Shown here one piece after another: positions 23,513-36,019 of a DNA stretch of 64,000 nucleotides. The notes beneath the pieces are model-generated. The model was not told the origin of the DNA. It made no database searches and saw only the letters and a list, made by a program, of their open reading frames with translations. Position numbers and translations under genes: made by a program. The stretch covers positions 1,488,001-1,552,000 of the forward strand of contig JAMXSV010000024.1 in assembly GCA_027559495.1 (NCBI GenBank), read 5' to 3'. This stretch comes from Aurifilum marmelostoma (Eukaryota; Ascomycota; Sordariomycetes; Diaporthales; Cryphonectriaceae). Position 1 is the stretch's first letter. The number at the start of each line of letters is the position of its first letter.

Positions 23513-24037
23513 TGCGGAAGTCAGGCGGTCCCACGAGATGCAGCCATGAAGAATGGTCAGAGCGGATTCCAGACAAGAAGGCGGTGCGTGTCGAAATCGG
23601 GCAGAAGAGCCTGGACGACTTCGGTGAGGGGGATCTCCGCTTAGGTTCGATCGGGAAGTCGCATCGAAGGGGGTGTGTCCTGAGACGTCAGTGAAAAAAG
23701 ATTGCCGATGGCAGGTTCCTCCTGCAAATGTCGTTTGCGCCTGCTGGTAGTCAGAACTGATGTCAATCTACGGCCCGTGACAGAAGCTTGGATGCAGGTA
23801 ATGGAGGAAGGACCCCTGGCTCCGTGGCTCCTTACCAGGTAGGGGTGGGCCGGTTTGTCTAAGCTTGGTTTCCCTATTGGGTTTGGCTTGTGAGAGAGGC
23901 TCCTTCCCCAGACTCAGATCCCTGGAAGAAAAGTTTTGGTGAAGTTTTCCTACACGCCTTCCACTTCAATCTGGTTTGAAGCCGCTCTTTGCTTTTGAGG
24001 ACAGAGGCAAAATTCAACGAGGAATAGATCGCACAAG
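23513..24037. promoter_or_regulatory. Divergent promoter region scc2 / rpa12
   Basis: 525 bases between two divergent start codons. A CCC TATTGGG-type inverted CCAAT (ATTGG) is visible near 23875. No open frame is conserved. Confidence 0.5.
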
Positions 24038-24517
24038 ATGGCTACCATTGGCTCTCTTGTATTCTGCACTGACTGCGGCAATCTGTTACCCTCGTCCAAG
24101 GGCAGTTCCAAGAATATTCTGCAGTGCGAGTGCTGTGGTGCCGAGAATCAAGGTCAGTGAGGCGCTGCCAAGTACTGCTGGCAGGAGAACTTGGACTGAC
24201 ACTGGCCTCAGATGCTGCTTCGAGTACGATCGTTACTAAGTCGAAACCATCTGACTTTCCCTCTTTTCTGCGCCAGAAACTGTCCACCGTCCAGACAGTT
24301 AAGCGGCATGAGGTGAACACGGAAGCGACGACAAACCAGATCTGCCCCAAGTGCGGGCGGACAGAGGTCCGGTTCTCAGCCGTACAGCTTCGAAGTGCAG
24401 ATGAGGGCTCAACGATCTTCTTCACCTGTGATTGTGGTTTCAAGTAAGTCGTAATAGCTGAGCAATACTTGTCATATTACATGACTAACGACAAATAGAT
24501 GGAGTGAGAACAACTAG
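24038..24517 (+). CDS. RPA12: DNA-directed RNA polymerase I subunit Rpa12
   Basis: Three exons: 24038-24152, 24212-24443 and 24499-24517 (the last only 19 bases), giving 121 aa, the family length. An N-terminal zinc ribbon has CTDC (near residue 10) and CECC (near 30). A C-terminal TFIIS-like zinc ribbon has CPKCGRTEVRF, the catalytic-hairpin motif RSADEGSTIFF and CDCGFKWSENN. The junction of exons 2 and 3 makes the K of FKW. Rpa12 sits in Pol I, and its C-ribbon supports RNA cleavage and proofreading during rRNA synthesis. The gene converges on the deoxyhypusine hydroxylase gene about 410 bases away. Another Pol I factor, rrn7, lies 4.2 kb downstream. Confidence 0.97.
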
Positions 24518-24927
24518 ATTGCGTCGCTTCAATACGAGCACCCATCTGTGCATGACACGGCCATGGGTCCCTTTAAGTTATTTGTTCGCAGTGCCACGGC
24601 CTGAGGTAAGTCCTTTTCACTCAGTCCATTTCCTTTTCTTTTTTCTTCTTCCACCTTTAATGGTGCTGATCGGAACATAGAGGCATGTCGTTGGGGTTTG
24701 CATGGGATGATAATTTCGACTGCCCAAGCGTTTAATTGGAGATCTAAGGGGATGATACCCATTCATAACGAAATTTTCCTATCCCTTTAACGCCACATAA
24801 ACGCAAACGACACAGAAATGGTGGGAAATTCTTGACAAGTATGAAGCGCTGTAACAAATCCTGTTCGGACACCACCTGGTGGGGTCATTGCTTGTGGTAT
24901 CTTCTGGACGATGATGTCGTTTCCCCG
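24518..24927. other. Convergent intergenic region
   Basis: 3' flanks of rpa12 (+) and the deoxyhypusine hydroxylase gene (-). No gene or structured element seen. Confidence 0.55.
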
Positions 24928-25988
24928 CTATGCGGCAGTGGCAGTCTCAGGAATGAGCGCATATTCCGTCTGCTCGCCCTTCTCAAACTCGGCCATGTCA
25001 AGCGCAACCATTACACTTTCACGAACCACCTGATCGTGGTCCTTGAGAAAAGTCTTCAGGATATCCTCAACTCCCTCCTCTTCCCCAAGGCTGCCAAGGG
25101 CCTCGGCAGCCTCGTGTCTCACCATGCTGGCCTCCTTCAGGTTGCCCAGCGCAGATGTAAGGGCCGGGATCGAGGCGGGGTGCGAGAGTTGACCGAAGAC
25201 GAAGGCGATTTCGTGACGGAAGAGATCGGACGAGTCATCGAATCCGCGTGCGAGGGCATGTACTGCAGGAACGGCGGTCGGCAGGTCGGGAGGCGAGGCC
25301 AGATCGCGCAGCGCAAACATGGCTCGGTAGCGCATGAATAGGGGAAGACTGGTGTCCATCAACTCATTTCCGAGTTCTTCAACCGTCTTTTTAGATTCTG
25401 GCATTGGCGGCGCCGGGTCGATGGAGGCGAAATCGCTGAGCACAAGTATTAGTACATCGATTTGGAAATGGCTCCAAAAGGGCGGTGGACAATAAAAACG
25501 AGACGAGCTCACCTCGCGCGTAACTTCTCCTGCTTCCTCTCCTCGGAGTTCTCCCATTCGATCCTGTCGATGGCGATCTCGCAAGTTTCCTTCACAGCCA
25601 CGTTCTCTCCCTTGCGATCCCTGTATTCGCAAAGGATGTCCAGCTGGCTTTCATGTCCGATCGCGCCCAGGGCCTCTGCGGCCTCGTGACGGCACATAGG
25701 ATCCTCGTCCAAGTCGGCCAGACATTTTCGCAGGGGTGGAACAGAGTAGAGATTGCGGGTCTGGCCGAGGCAGTAGGCCAGCTCATGCTTCAGCAGAGCG
25801 GAGGGAGATGCAAAGGCGGCAGCGATCGCGTCGATGGCCGCCTCGGCGCTGGCATCCTGGGACTGGCAGGCCAGATGCTTGAGAGAGAAGAGCGCACGGA
25901 ACCGGACGGGAAGGGGGGTGGCTTCTGAGCACAGCGAATCCCGCAGACTCTTGATCGTAGGGTCGACGTTCTCGACTATGGGAGCCAT
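24928..25988 (-). CDS. lia1: Deoxyhypusine hydroxylase (eIF5A-modifying)
   Basis: Two exons on the minus strand, 25988-25513 and 25435-24928, giving 327 aa. The intron has a perfect TACTAAT branch site. The protein is made of two halves of HEAT-like repeats. It carries the four His-Glu pairs that hold the di-iron centre: KHELAYCLGQ (H68/E69), RHEAAEALGA (H101/E102), RHEIAFVFGQ (H233/E234) and RHEAAEALGS (H266/E267). All metal ligands are present, so it should be active. It performs the last step of hypusine formation, hydroxylating deoxyhypusine on eIF5A, its only known substrate. That substrate gene is the next gene, divergently transcribed 1.3 kb away. The linker PAPPMPESKKTVEEL between the halves matches the usual arrangement. 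Confidence 0.97.
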
Positions 25989-27263
25989 ACTTGTTGATGA
26001 ATTCGTGCTCGATCAAGGAAACACAACTAGCTCAACAGCGATGGACAGCACTATGTATAGTAGAAAGGTCCAAGACGGCTTGGTCGCGTTGTCAGAGTGT
26101 GCCACAGAAAATCTTATCGGCCGACCTGATCTTTGGGAATTGTTGGAGGGGCAGCGTTTTTGGACAGGGGTCTTGGCGGGGCCACATGCATTCACTTGAA
26201 TGAGTCCAGACCCTAGTCTGCCTAGCTGGCTGGGTTCTACCGCAGTAGTGTGTACCTGAATACACGACCGGCACAGCTAAGAATTTTCCTCCCGGCGGCA
26301 AGTGATGGGCATACGACCTGGAGGCGAAAGAATTTTCTTTTCCCGCTCTTTTGGATAAGTTTTACTAAATTGCTAGATGTTGATGAAATAAAAAATTTCG
26401 TCTGCCGGCTACATATGTCTTCTAGTAGACAAAGTGAGAGAAAAGGTGCAGTCTTGAAAGACCAGGATGCTGTGCCCGAGGAAGACGATGTGTGGTATGT
26501 AGCCTAAAGAATGTAAGACGAGAAAAGGTCAGGACCACTCAACTACACTGAGAGAGCATGGCGATTTTGTCGAGGTTCGATTTGGGACACTCTGCAATCA
26601 CAGTTTTGGTTGTGCAAGTGCCGAGGTTCCAATATCAACAGGCCTGATCATTGCCCGCATGTATGCAAGCATGGTACAGCACATACAGTGCTGCTCGTGT
26701 TGGAGGGACTCGAGCATCCTCGACAGGACAATACAAAAGATAATTGACAGGTTGCATGCATGTGGGTGGCGAACCCGGTACAGATACTGAATTCGCCTTC
26801 CATGGTTGCAGGCTCTTTGTGTGACTGACAGGAGCCTGTAGTCAGGGACAGTGTGCTCCGTATGCCGGTTTGGGTTTTCAGCACTGGGTGCCCAAAGTAG
26901 CGCCAGAAGACCACGCCTCAGTGGAAAACGTCCGGCCGGACCTAGACTGAGTCCTCTTCAAAGGCGGCTCACAGAACAGAGGAGCTCAGCGCACCAGGAC
27001 AGTCAGGGCGGCCGGGGGGGCCAATTACGCGCTTGCAAATCAGTAACCCTGCAAAACAACCCCGCCCGCTGTGTCCTCGCAAATGACCACCCCAGTCTCC
27101 CCTCAAACCCACCCCGTCGAAAATTCTCTACTACAACAAACACCTTCCGCCCAACCACAAAACTCCTGTTCCCTCTTCTTTTGGAGACGCTCTTTGGCAT
27201 TCTCTCGCATCTCTTTCATTCACTTCTTCACCACCCCCAGTTTTCATCCCCAAATCCTCCAAA
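25989..27263. promoter_or_regulatory. Shared upstream region of deoxyhypusine hydroxylase and eIF5A
   Basis: 1275 bases between two divergent start codons of an enzyme and its substrate. A CCAAT word lies at 27021-27025 next to a G run. The eIF5A-proximal 150 bases are C/T-rich, as expected for a highly expressed leader. Open frames inside overlap on both strands and look random. Co-regulation is an inference from the arrangement. Confidence 0.55.
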
Positions 27264-28108
27264 ATGGCCGAAGAGCACGTATGTATCCCCGATGAGCTTC
27301 TGACCCCCTCACTTTCCCTTGTTGTGGCCAGCGCAAAACCAGTGGGAAAAAAAAATAACACCCCGCACCGCACCGCGTGCACCGTCCACCACGGCATCGC
27401 GACACTGCCATGACAAGATCTTGTTGCCTGCGTTCGTCGCTATGGCTTTCAATGGAGACTGGCTGACCTTTTAATTGTACAGGGAGACCACGCCTTCGAG
27501 GTTGAGGCTCAGGGTGATGCCGGTGCCTCCGCCACCTTCCCCATGCAGTGCTCTGCCCTGCGCAAGAACGGCTTCGTTGTCATCAAGGGCCGCCCTTGCA
27601 AGATTGTCGACATGTCCACCTCCAAGACCGGCAAGCACGGACACGCCAAGGTCCACCTGGTCGCCATCGACATCTTCACCGGCAAGAAGCTCGAGGATCT
27701 CTGCCCCTCCACCCACAACATGGACGTCCCCAACGTCTCCCGCCGCGAGTACCAGCTTGTAAGTGTTGTCTTGTGGCTTGGTCTCTCGGGTGCATGGTCT
27801 CAGACACAGGAAACAGTGACTAATGGTACAACGCGCGCATAGCTCGACATCTCTGACGATGGCTTCCTTTCCCTCATGACCGACGACGGCGACACCAAGG
27901 ACGATGTCAAGGTTCCTGATGGTGAGGTTGGTGACAAGATCAACCGTCTTTTCAAGGAGGAGGAGAAGGACACCAGTGAGTAGACACCATTCATGACGAA
28001 ACATACTTGCATCAGTCACGCTAATAGGATCTTACAGACGTTGTCATTCTGACTGCTATGGGTGAGGAGGCCGCTGTTGAGGCTAAGGAGGCTGCCAAGC
28101 AGTCTTGA
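27264..28108 (+). CDS. HYP2: Translation factor eIF5A (hypusinated)
   Basis: Four exons: 27264-27278, 27483-27758, 27843-27975 and 28038-28108, giving 164 aa. The first exon encodes only MAEEH and is followed by a 204-base intron. The N-terminal domain carries the hypusine loop STSKTGKHGHAK, with the modified lysine at about position 56. The S1-like C-terminal domain includes STHNMDVPNVSRREYQL and LDISDDGFLSLM. eIF5A binds stalled ribosomes and promotes peptide bond formation at polyproline-type stretches and termination. It needs hypusine, made by deoxyhypusine synthase (not in this window) and deoxyhypusine hydroxylase (the adjacent gene). The strong C-ending codon bias of the exons suggests high expression. 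An AATAAA lies at 28331, about 220 bases after the stop. Confidence 0.98.
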
Positions 28109-28756
28109 TTGCGAAAAGACTCGGGGAAGAGGACGCGGCGATGCTCTGACCAGTGGTGTCTACCCGGCTTGACACTCGTCTGTGGCATACAATGTCAAGG
28201 AGATCTCATTGGGAGTTTACTTGGACCTGCCGCACACAATTTAGTTTACGGTTGACGGACTTCATGATCTTATCTGACCATATGGTCTTCGCTGAGATGG
28301 CTTGAGCGTGCTATGCGACTTGTCGCGGCAAATAAAATTTTCAGTCACCTGTCGGCAAACATACAAACTGCGTCTAGTTCTTCTCTCGATGATAGCTCCT
28401 CCCTGTGAATGAATGGCCATGTGCCAGTAGTTTGCGTCCTATGTGAAAGTAGGCAATATGACTCGAAGGATTGTAGCCAAGAGAACTGTCCGTAGAAACC
28501 ATCGTACTGGAAGAAAAGGAGGGGGGAAAGGAAAAAAAGCCCGAGAAGAATAAAAGTCAAGGCATACCTCTATAGCAATCCAGCTGCAGTCTGTAAAGTG
28601 GTACTAGGGGCCTTGGGCGTGTTGGGTGGCCGCGGGTGCTCCCGAATTGTATTTCTTTACAAGGTGTATAGTGGGACAGAATTGAAGCCCCCCCTCCTCA
28701 CACCAACCACAATATTCTTTCCCAATGTCTCACTGTGCGCAGTCACCACCAATAAT
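28109..28756. other. Intergenic region
   Basis: eIF5A 3' flank (AATAAA at 28331-28336) and rrn7 promoter. A purine block occurs at about 28505-28540. No gene seen. Confidence 0.55.
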
Positions 28757-30513
28757 ATGACAGGCCGCAAGAAGAACTTGCACCGCTTCCCGTCAGGTGA
28801 GCGCTGCGATGAATGCCGCGCCAAAAGATGGTATCTTGAGAGTGGGTTCCGCTACTGCGAGAATGGCCATCGCATCGAGGTGAGTCGTTGGCCTGTCGCC
28901 TATGTGCTGTTTTCCCTTTCTCCAAGGCATAAACATGTCTGATTTTTGGTTGTATAGGGATTTGTCGAGGTGGATATCGACGAAGACGATAACTTTGGCC
29001 AAACAGGCCGCATCAGCCGCAAAGAGCGTGGAGTGAAGGAGAAAGCAACGCGCCACCTCGCAGGCAACGAGGCCCGCGAGCTGTATCTGGAGTGTCTGCA
29101 ACTCGTCCTGCGCCGCCAGGTCTGGTGGCTGGTGCACGAGCGCGGGCTCCCTGCCGAGCTGGAAACGGTGGTGCGCGACCTGTGGGATTTGCGGATCAGG
29201 AACTTTGCCGGCCTCAAGAAGGCCGCTGCGGCTGACGAGACAGAGACGGAGATGGATTCGGGCACGGACGGCGAGTTCTTCTCGTCCCAGGCGGGGAGCG
29301 AGAGTGACGCGAGCACGGCCTCGACAAGGACGACGGCGAGCAGGGCCAGGAGCTGGACGAGCGAGGCAGGCCAGGACTGGAACATGCCAGGGCTGTTTCA
29401 CTGTCTTGCCCTGTGTTACCTGGGTTGTCTCTCCCTCAGTCTGCCTGTAAGGGTGGGGCAGATCTATGAGTGGGCGAAGAATGATCAGTTGCCCTTTCTG
29501 GGGGCTTTCGATGCTATGCCCAAGGAGATGACGGACCGGCTGCCTGGGTCGTATCATCGAGCCCTGATCGTCAAGCACACTTCTTTCCAGGGAGGTGAGC
29601 TACATCAGGCGGTGTTGGAGTTGATCCTGGAGTACCATTTGAACTACGACATGGTATTTCCGGCGCTGAACACGCCCTTATTGCTCTTTCATTATCTGAG
29701 AGAGCTCGCATTGCCAGGTGAGCCGGACACATGTCCCTGATGGCTTGTGGGCGTTGGGAATTCCAGCTGATTCTCGTGCTTGTAGCGGAGGTGTACGTCC
29801 ACGTGCGAGCGATGATCAGGCTTTTGAGCCTCGACTTCACCTTCAACATGAAGAAGAAACGTTTCAGACTACTCGACCATCCGGATATTCTACTTGTAGC
29901 CAGTGTGGTCTTCTCGACCAAGCTCCTCTACCCCTTCGACGGTGTAGAGAGACCACCTCTCAGCTACCGCGACCCGTCATCCTTACAGATCGACTGGGAC
30001 AGGTGGCGAGAGCTCATGAGAGACAGCGACGCTGAGGGGCTGGAGAGACGAGACATCAACAAACTGCAGCCCGAGGACGTGTGGGGCATGAGCGACAAGA
30101 AGATTGACGATTACCTGGACTGGTACGAGGAAACGCAGATCAGGCAGGGCACGGAGACGCAGGAGTCAAGAGAGCTGTTCCCACTCTCGCAGAGGCGCAG
30201 ACAGGTCTCGAGAAACACACTGACAGAGGATGAGATCGACGAGAGGCTGAAAACAGCACAGGGCTATCTCAGATCTGTGGCACCCGCAGCGGGCGGATGG
30301 CTGCTGAGAGCTGGTGATTATCACGCGGTCTATCGTTCTGTCGACGAGTTACCCGAGACAGCGAGAGCATTCTACGGAAAGGCAGCAGAACTGTCCGGGC
30401 TGTCAGTGGGGAAGCTTGTCAAGGCCGTCTACACCCTGGAGCGGTCGGTAGGCCGATGGTGCGTACGTGAAGAAAAAGGCAGCCAAAGGAATTCCTGGTG
30501 GCAATCAATCTGA
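28757..30513 (+). CDS. rrn7: RNA polymerase I initiation factor Rrn7 (TFIIB-like)
   Basis: Three exons: 28757-28879, 28958-29717 and 29786-30513, giving 536 aa. The N-terminal zinc ribbon is RCDECRAKRWYLESGFRYCENGH (C-x2-C-x14-C-x2-H), the Rrn7/TAF1B arrangement. Then come a reader/linker region (GRISRKERGVKEKATRHLAG) and a first cyclin-like fold (LYLECLQLVLRRQVWWLVHERGLP ... CLALCYLGCLSLSLPVRVGQIYEWA). The segment DHPDILLVASVVFSTKLLYPFDG matches a conserved helix of this family. An acidic low-complexity insert of about 60 residues (ADETETEMDSGTDGEFF...) separates parts of the first fold. Rrn7 belongs to the core factor that recruits Pol I to the rDNA promoter. The position beside rpa12, eIF5A and ubiquitin-eL40 suggests a growth-related block. 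Confidence 0.92.
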
Positions 30514-30999
30514 GCCAGACAGCCCAGATTGAACAACAGTCCCGAACGAGCGAGCGGAGGGAAGTTATATCGCAAGGAGCAGGCACGTTGTTAGTGCCCA
30601 GATTCATTTTCGGGGAAGGCGTTATCCAGTATTGGAAGACAGAGCGCAGTGTCTCACACACACATACACACAGGGAGGAAGAAATGGAGTAATTCTCCAT
30701 TGCGAGGTTCATATTGGTTATCAACGCTCATAATATATTAAAGGAAAGAAAAATTCCTCTTCTCGCATGTAAATTTCAACATTGATTGTTGCGGACATCT
30801 TCGAAGTTTCGAAGGTCAGCGGCGCTGCAGCCGATGGTTGCCATAGAGGACCTCACGTGACCCCACCAGAAAAATTACGCAGGCAGGGGCTCCACTCTCT
30901 GCAGCCCGTCTCCAAATCAATCTTTGCCGCAATCGCCCGCCCAACTCTCTACCTCACCCACACCCAACGTCAAACCACTTACGAAGTGAAGCAGTCAAG
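30514..30999. promoter_or_regulatory. Upstream region of ubiquitin-eL40 gene
   Basis: 486 bases between rrn7 and the ubiquitin-eL40 gene. It contains a CACGTG palindrome at 30854-30859, a bHLH-type site often found upstream of growth genes in fungi. The leader is C/T-rich (30900-30970), and CACACA repeats lie near 30655-30672. Only the motif is directly seen; its use is inferred. Confidence 0.5.
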
Positions 31000-33039
<2,040 letters not shown>

Positions 33040-34103
33040 ATGTCAGGAGCGGGTTACGATGCGGTCGTAGACGTGGATGACGAGGTGAATGGCAACCGAC
33101 TCCTCCCAAACTCGATCCTCTCGACAGAACGAGCTGTTCACTGACACAAGCCTTTGTACACAGGGCGACCTCGGCCACACCGACCTGCAAGACGACCTCG
33201 AATTCCACCAGTCCAACTTCAACGAGAGCACACCGTCAACCCGCAAAGCACCCGGATCCGCGGGCCTCCCACTGCCGGCGACCGCCTCGTCGGGAGGGAA
33301 GCGCTTCCTTTGGTCGATAAACTTCTATGCGCAATTCTTCGACGTGGACACATCTGCCGTGCTGCAGCGATGCTGGGCCGCGCTGTTCCCCAGGGCCAAC
33401 TTCCTCGACGTGCTCGAGGGCAACCCGGACTTGTACGGGCCGTTCTGGATCGCCACGACGGTGATCTTCATCCTGTTCCTCGGTGGTACTATAAGCAAGT
33501 ACCTCGCGACCACAGGACAGGAGCCATTCGTCTATGATTTCAAACTCCTGACCGGTATGTCAACCAGCTCCTCCCACTCAAGAACGTCGCCGCAGCACTC
33601 AACCGGGGTAGTTCGCAGTATACATGAAGCTAACCACAGAACCAAAATCTCTCAACACAGGCGCTGGAGGACTGATCTATGGCTACACCCTCTTCGTTCC
33701 CATGGCACTCTACGTTGCCCTCCGCTACTTCGGCTCCGAGTCGGCCAACCTCCTCGAGTGCTGGGCCCTTTACGGCTACTCGAACCTGATCTGGGTCCCT
33801 GTCGCCCTCATCAGCTGGAGCCAGATCAGCATACTCAACTGGGTGTTTGTCGGTGTCGGCTTCGGCATGTCCGTGGCCATGCTCCTCCGCAACCTGTACC
33901 CTGTGCTGAGCGCCACCGATAAGCAGACGAGCAAGGTGCTGTTGGTCCTGGTGCTCGTGCTGCACCTTGCGCTGTCCATCGCCATCAAGATGCTCTTCTT
34001 TGCGCACGGGAGCCTGATCAAAGACAATCAGCCAGACAGCGGGCCAGGCGCCGGGGGAGGCAGTGACACACCACCGGCTGAGGATGCGCCGCAGCTGTTC
34101 TAG
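33040..34103 (+). CDS. Yip1-domain membrane protein (YIPF1/2-like)
   Basis: Three exons: 33040-33084, 33164-33554 and 33661-34103, giving 292 aa. A hydrophilic cytosolic N-terminus of about 110 residues precedes the family motif NPDLYGPFWIATTVIFILF. Five hydrophobic helices follow. They start near FWIATTVIFILFLGG, LIYGYTLFVPMALYVAL, LYGYSNLIWVPVALISW, LNWVFVGVGFGMSVAML and LLVLVLVLHLALSIAIKML. The GYS in the third helix is typical. The tail is Gly/Pro-rich. Yip1-family proteins live in the ER-Golgi and interact with Rab/Ypt GTPases in vesicle formation; the YIPF1/2 (yeast Yip5-like) branch is my best guess. The gene converges on the rhodanese gene. Confidence 0.9.
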
Positions 34104-34501
34104 AGTGCTTCGTTTCCCCGCCCTACAACAGTTGAGGGCGGAGCTCGGGTGATTGGCCCGCCATCCAGGGACGAGATTATTGGGCGTCACGGTGTCAATT
34201 GGCGCGCATGTATTTTGCTAGGGACATTTCCAGATAGGATGTCCCTTCTTCGTTTTAGGCTACAAAGGGGACATTTATTCCTTTCAATGAACATCTGTTA
34301 TCTTTGCAATCTTCGCCGAGTAGCATCACCGCCACTAGAAGACGGTACCTTGCCTGGGTGGCTCTCGTGACGACCCTTCTTCTCTTTTGGCCCGTGAGAC
34401 AGCACCATCTCTTGTCGGCTAAGCAGTGAACTGCCGTATTGTGTCCCTCACTCAGCGCCTCCCTCTTCCTATTTTATGGTCCTCCTCTTCTGAAAAATCC
34501 A
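34104..34501. other. Convergent intergenic region
   Basis: 3' flanks of the Yip1-family gene (+) and the rhodanese gene (-). Nothing recognisable. Confidence 0.55.
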
Positions 34502-35366
34502 TCACCTCTCCACCTCCCCGCCCTTTCCAGCCCAGTCAACCCAGCTCCCCGGGTACTCCCCGACCTTGGTCCACCCAGCCTCCCTCGCCAGCCCCGCCGC
34601 CGCCCGGCTCCGCACGCCAGCCTTGCAGTAGAACACGACCTCGTCCTCCTTTCCCGGGCGCGGGTACCCGAACCGGTCCTCAAACTCCTCGTCCGTGATG
34701 TGGAAGCTGTCGGGGGCCGAAGTCACGGGGATGTTGATGGCGTGGGGGATGTGGCCGGTGGACTTGAGCTCGCCTGGCTCGCGGACATCTGTTGCGATGG
34801 GGAGGGTGAAAAGGTGTCAGCTAGCCCATACATACATACATACACATCTCTCTCTCCTTTCTTTCACCAGAGCCAAAAAGGGGGGGGGGGGGGTGGCAAT
34901 GTATAGAGTAACGGACCGACTATCACGACGTTCCTCTGGGCGTCTTTTGTAAGCTTTTGGATCTACAATAGAACACGTCCGTCAGCAATGATAGCTCCCT
35001 TTATGTCCCACGGCGACACACAATCGTGACGCGCTGGTCAGAGGAAGGGAAAAGATGGATTGTCCTCTTCAGAGAGGGAGAAAGAGAGAGGAGCTATCCT
35101 GGGCAGCAACACACATCTTCAAAGTCCCACATCTTGCCGCCATCCGCCTGCTGCGAATACCTCCTCCTCGCACCAGCTTGTCCACCTGCTCCTACTACCG
35201 CCGCCGCCGCCGCCCTCCACATCGTCGCCCCGGGCCGAAATGCCGGCACCGTCTGTCGGGTCGCCGCCGCCGCAGCTGCGGCGCTGTATGGTCTCGCTGA
35301 GCTTGCCGCGCAGGCGACCTGGCGCAGCCCGTGTAGGGCTGGCCGCAGAGCCTGCCTGGAGGACAT
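34502..35366 (-). CDS. Mitochondrial rhodanese-domain sulfurtransferase
   Basis: Three exons on the minus strand: 35366-35115, 34962-34917 (46 bases) and 34788-34502, giving 194 aa. The N-terminal 70 residues are rich in Ala, Arg and Ser with almost no acids (MSSRQALRPALHGLRQVACA...), a probable mitochondrial presequence. The single rhodanese domain shows NVVIVDVREPGEL (rebuilt exactly by the second junction), HIPHAINIP, and the active-site loop CKAGVRS with the sulfur-carrying Cys. It ends at YPGSWVDWA. It resembles single-domain fungal rhodaneses of the Rdl type (thiosulfate sulfurtransferase or sulfur relay). A run of 14 G lies in the second intron. Confidence 0.92.
34880..34893 (+). repeat. 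14-base G run inside rhodanese intron
   Basis: A pure G run seen directly. It is in the intron between exons 2 and 3 of the rhodanese gene and reads as C on the transcript, so it lies in the transcribed pyrimidine strand. Confidence 0.9.
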
Positions 35367-36019
35367 TTTTTTTTTTTTTTTTTCCCTTCCAAAAATCTAC
35401 TTTGAGCAGCGAATAGTGGAGTTGGGATTTGACGAGATGGGAGACAGAGCCAAGGACAGAAAGGAACGGGCAAGGAAAGTTAGTGCGATGCGGGTCTGCG
35501 GAGTGAACGTGGTATGATAAAAAGTTAATCGGGACCCTGGAGGAGGAGAACTGGGGAGGATGGAGGGTTCAACCCGCTCGGCCCGCTGATGTCACACGTA
35601 CTCAGCCGTAGTCCCGGTATCATGGTACAACATGCCCAGCTGGAGATCTCTAACGATAAGGTTTCAACAGGAACCAAAAACTGCCGTGCATACAAACTTT
35701 CTGTCGTCTTTCGTTTTTTGTTTTTCTCCCCTTCCTCTCAAGTCTATCATCGCGTGTTCCTCCCAGGCACCGGCGTGAGACCACAACCTCCTGGAGTAGC
35801 TTCCCTCGACAGGCCTTACGACGACTTCTCAAATGGTCCAGTCAATCCAACAACAGAACTATGTACAAATTAGGTATTAAGAGAAATGTGCTTAGCACGT
35901 CTAGTAGGTTAATGCTGCTTCAAATCTGTCTTCATCTCGCCGGCCCACGTCCCCAACAAGCTGACATATACGCCAGGGCTCTCTAGTAGGCCTCCTGACG
36001 GCATTCGTTGGCGGATTTC
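35367..36019. other. Intergenic region upstream of rhodanese / downstream of erg5
   Basis: Begins with an 18-base T run directly before the rhodanese ATG (about 35366-35383, poly-A in the leader sense). The rest shows no coding signal. Confidence 0.5.

Noticed and set aside
26560..26600. T-arm-like word GAGGTTCGATT suggesting a tRNA
   Set aside because: The stem complement is missing, and no acceptor, D or anticodon arms could be drawn around it.
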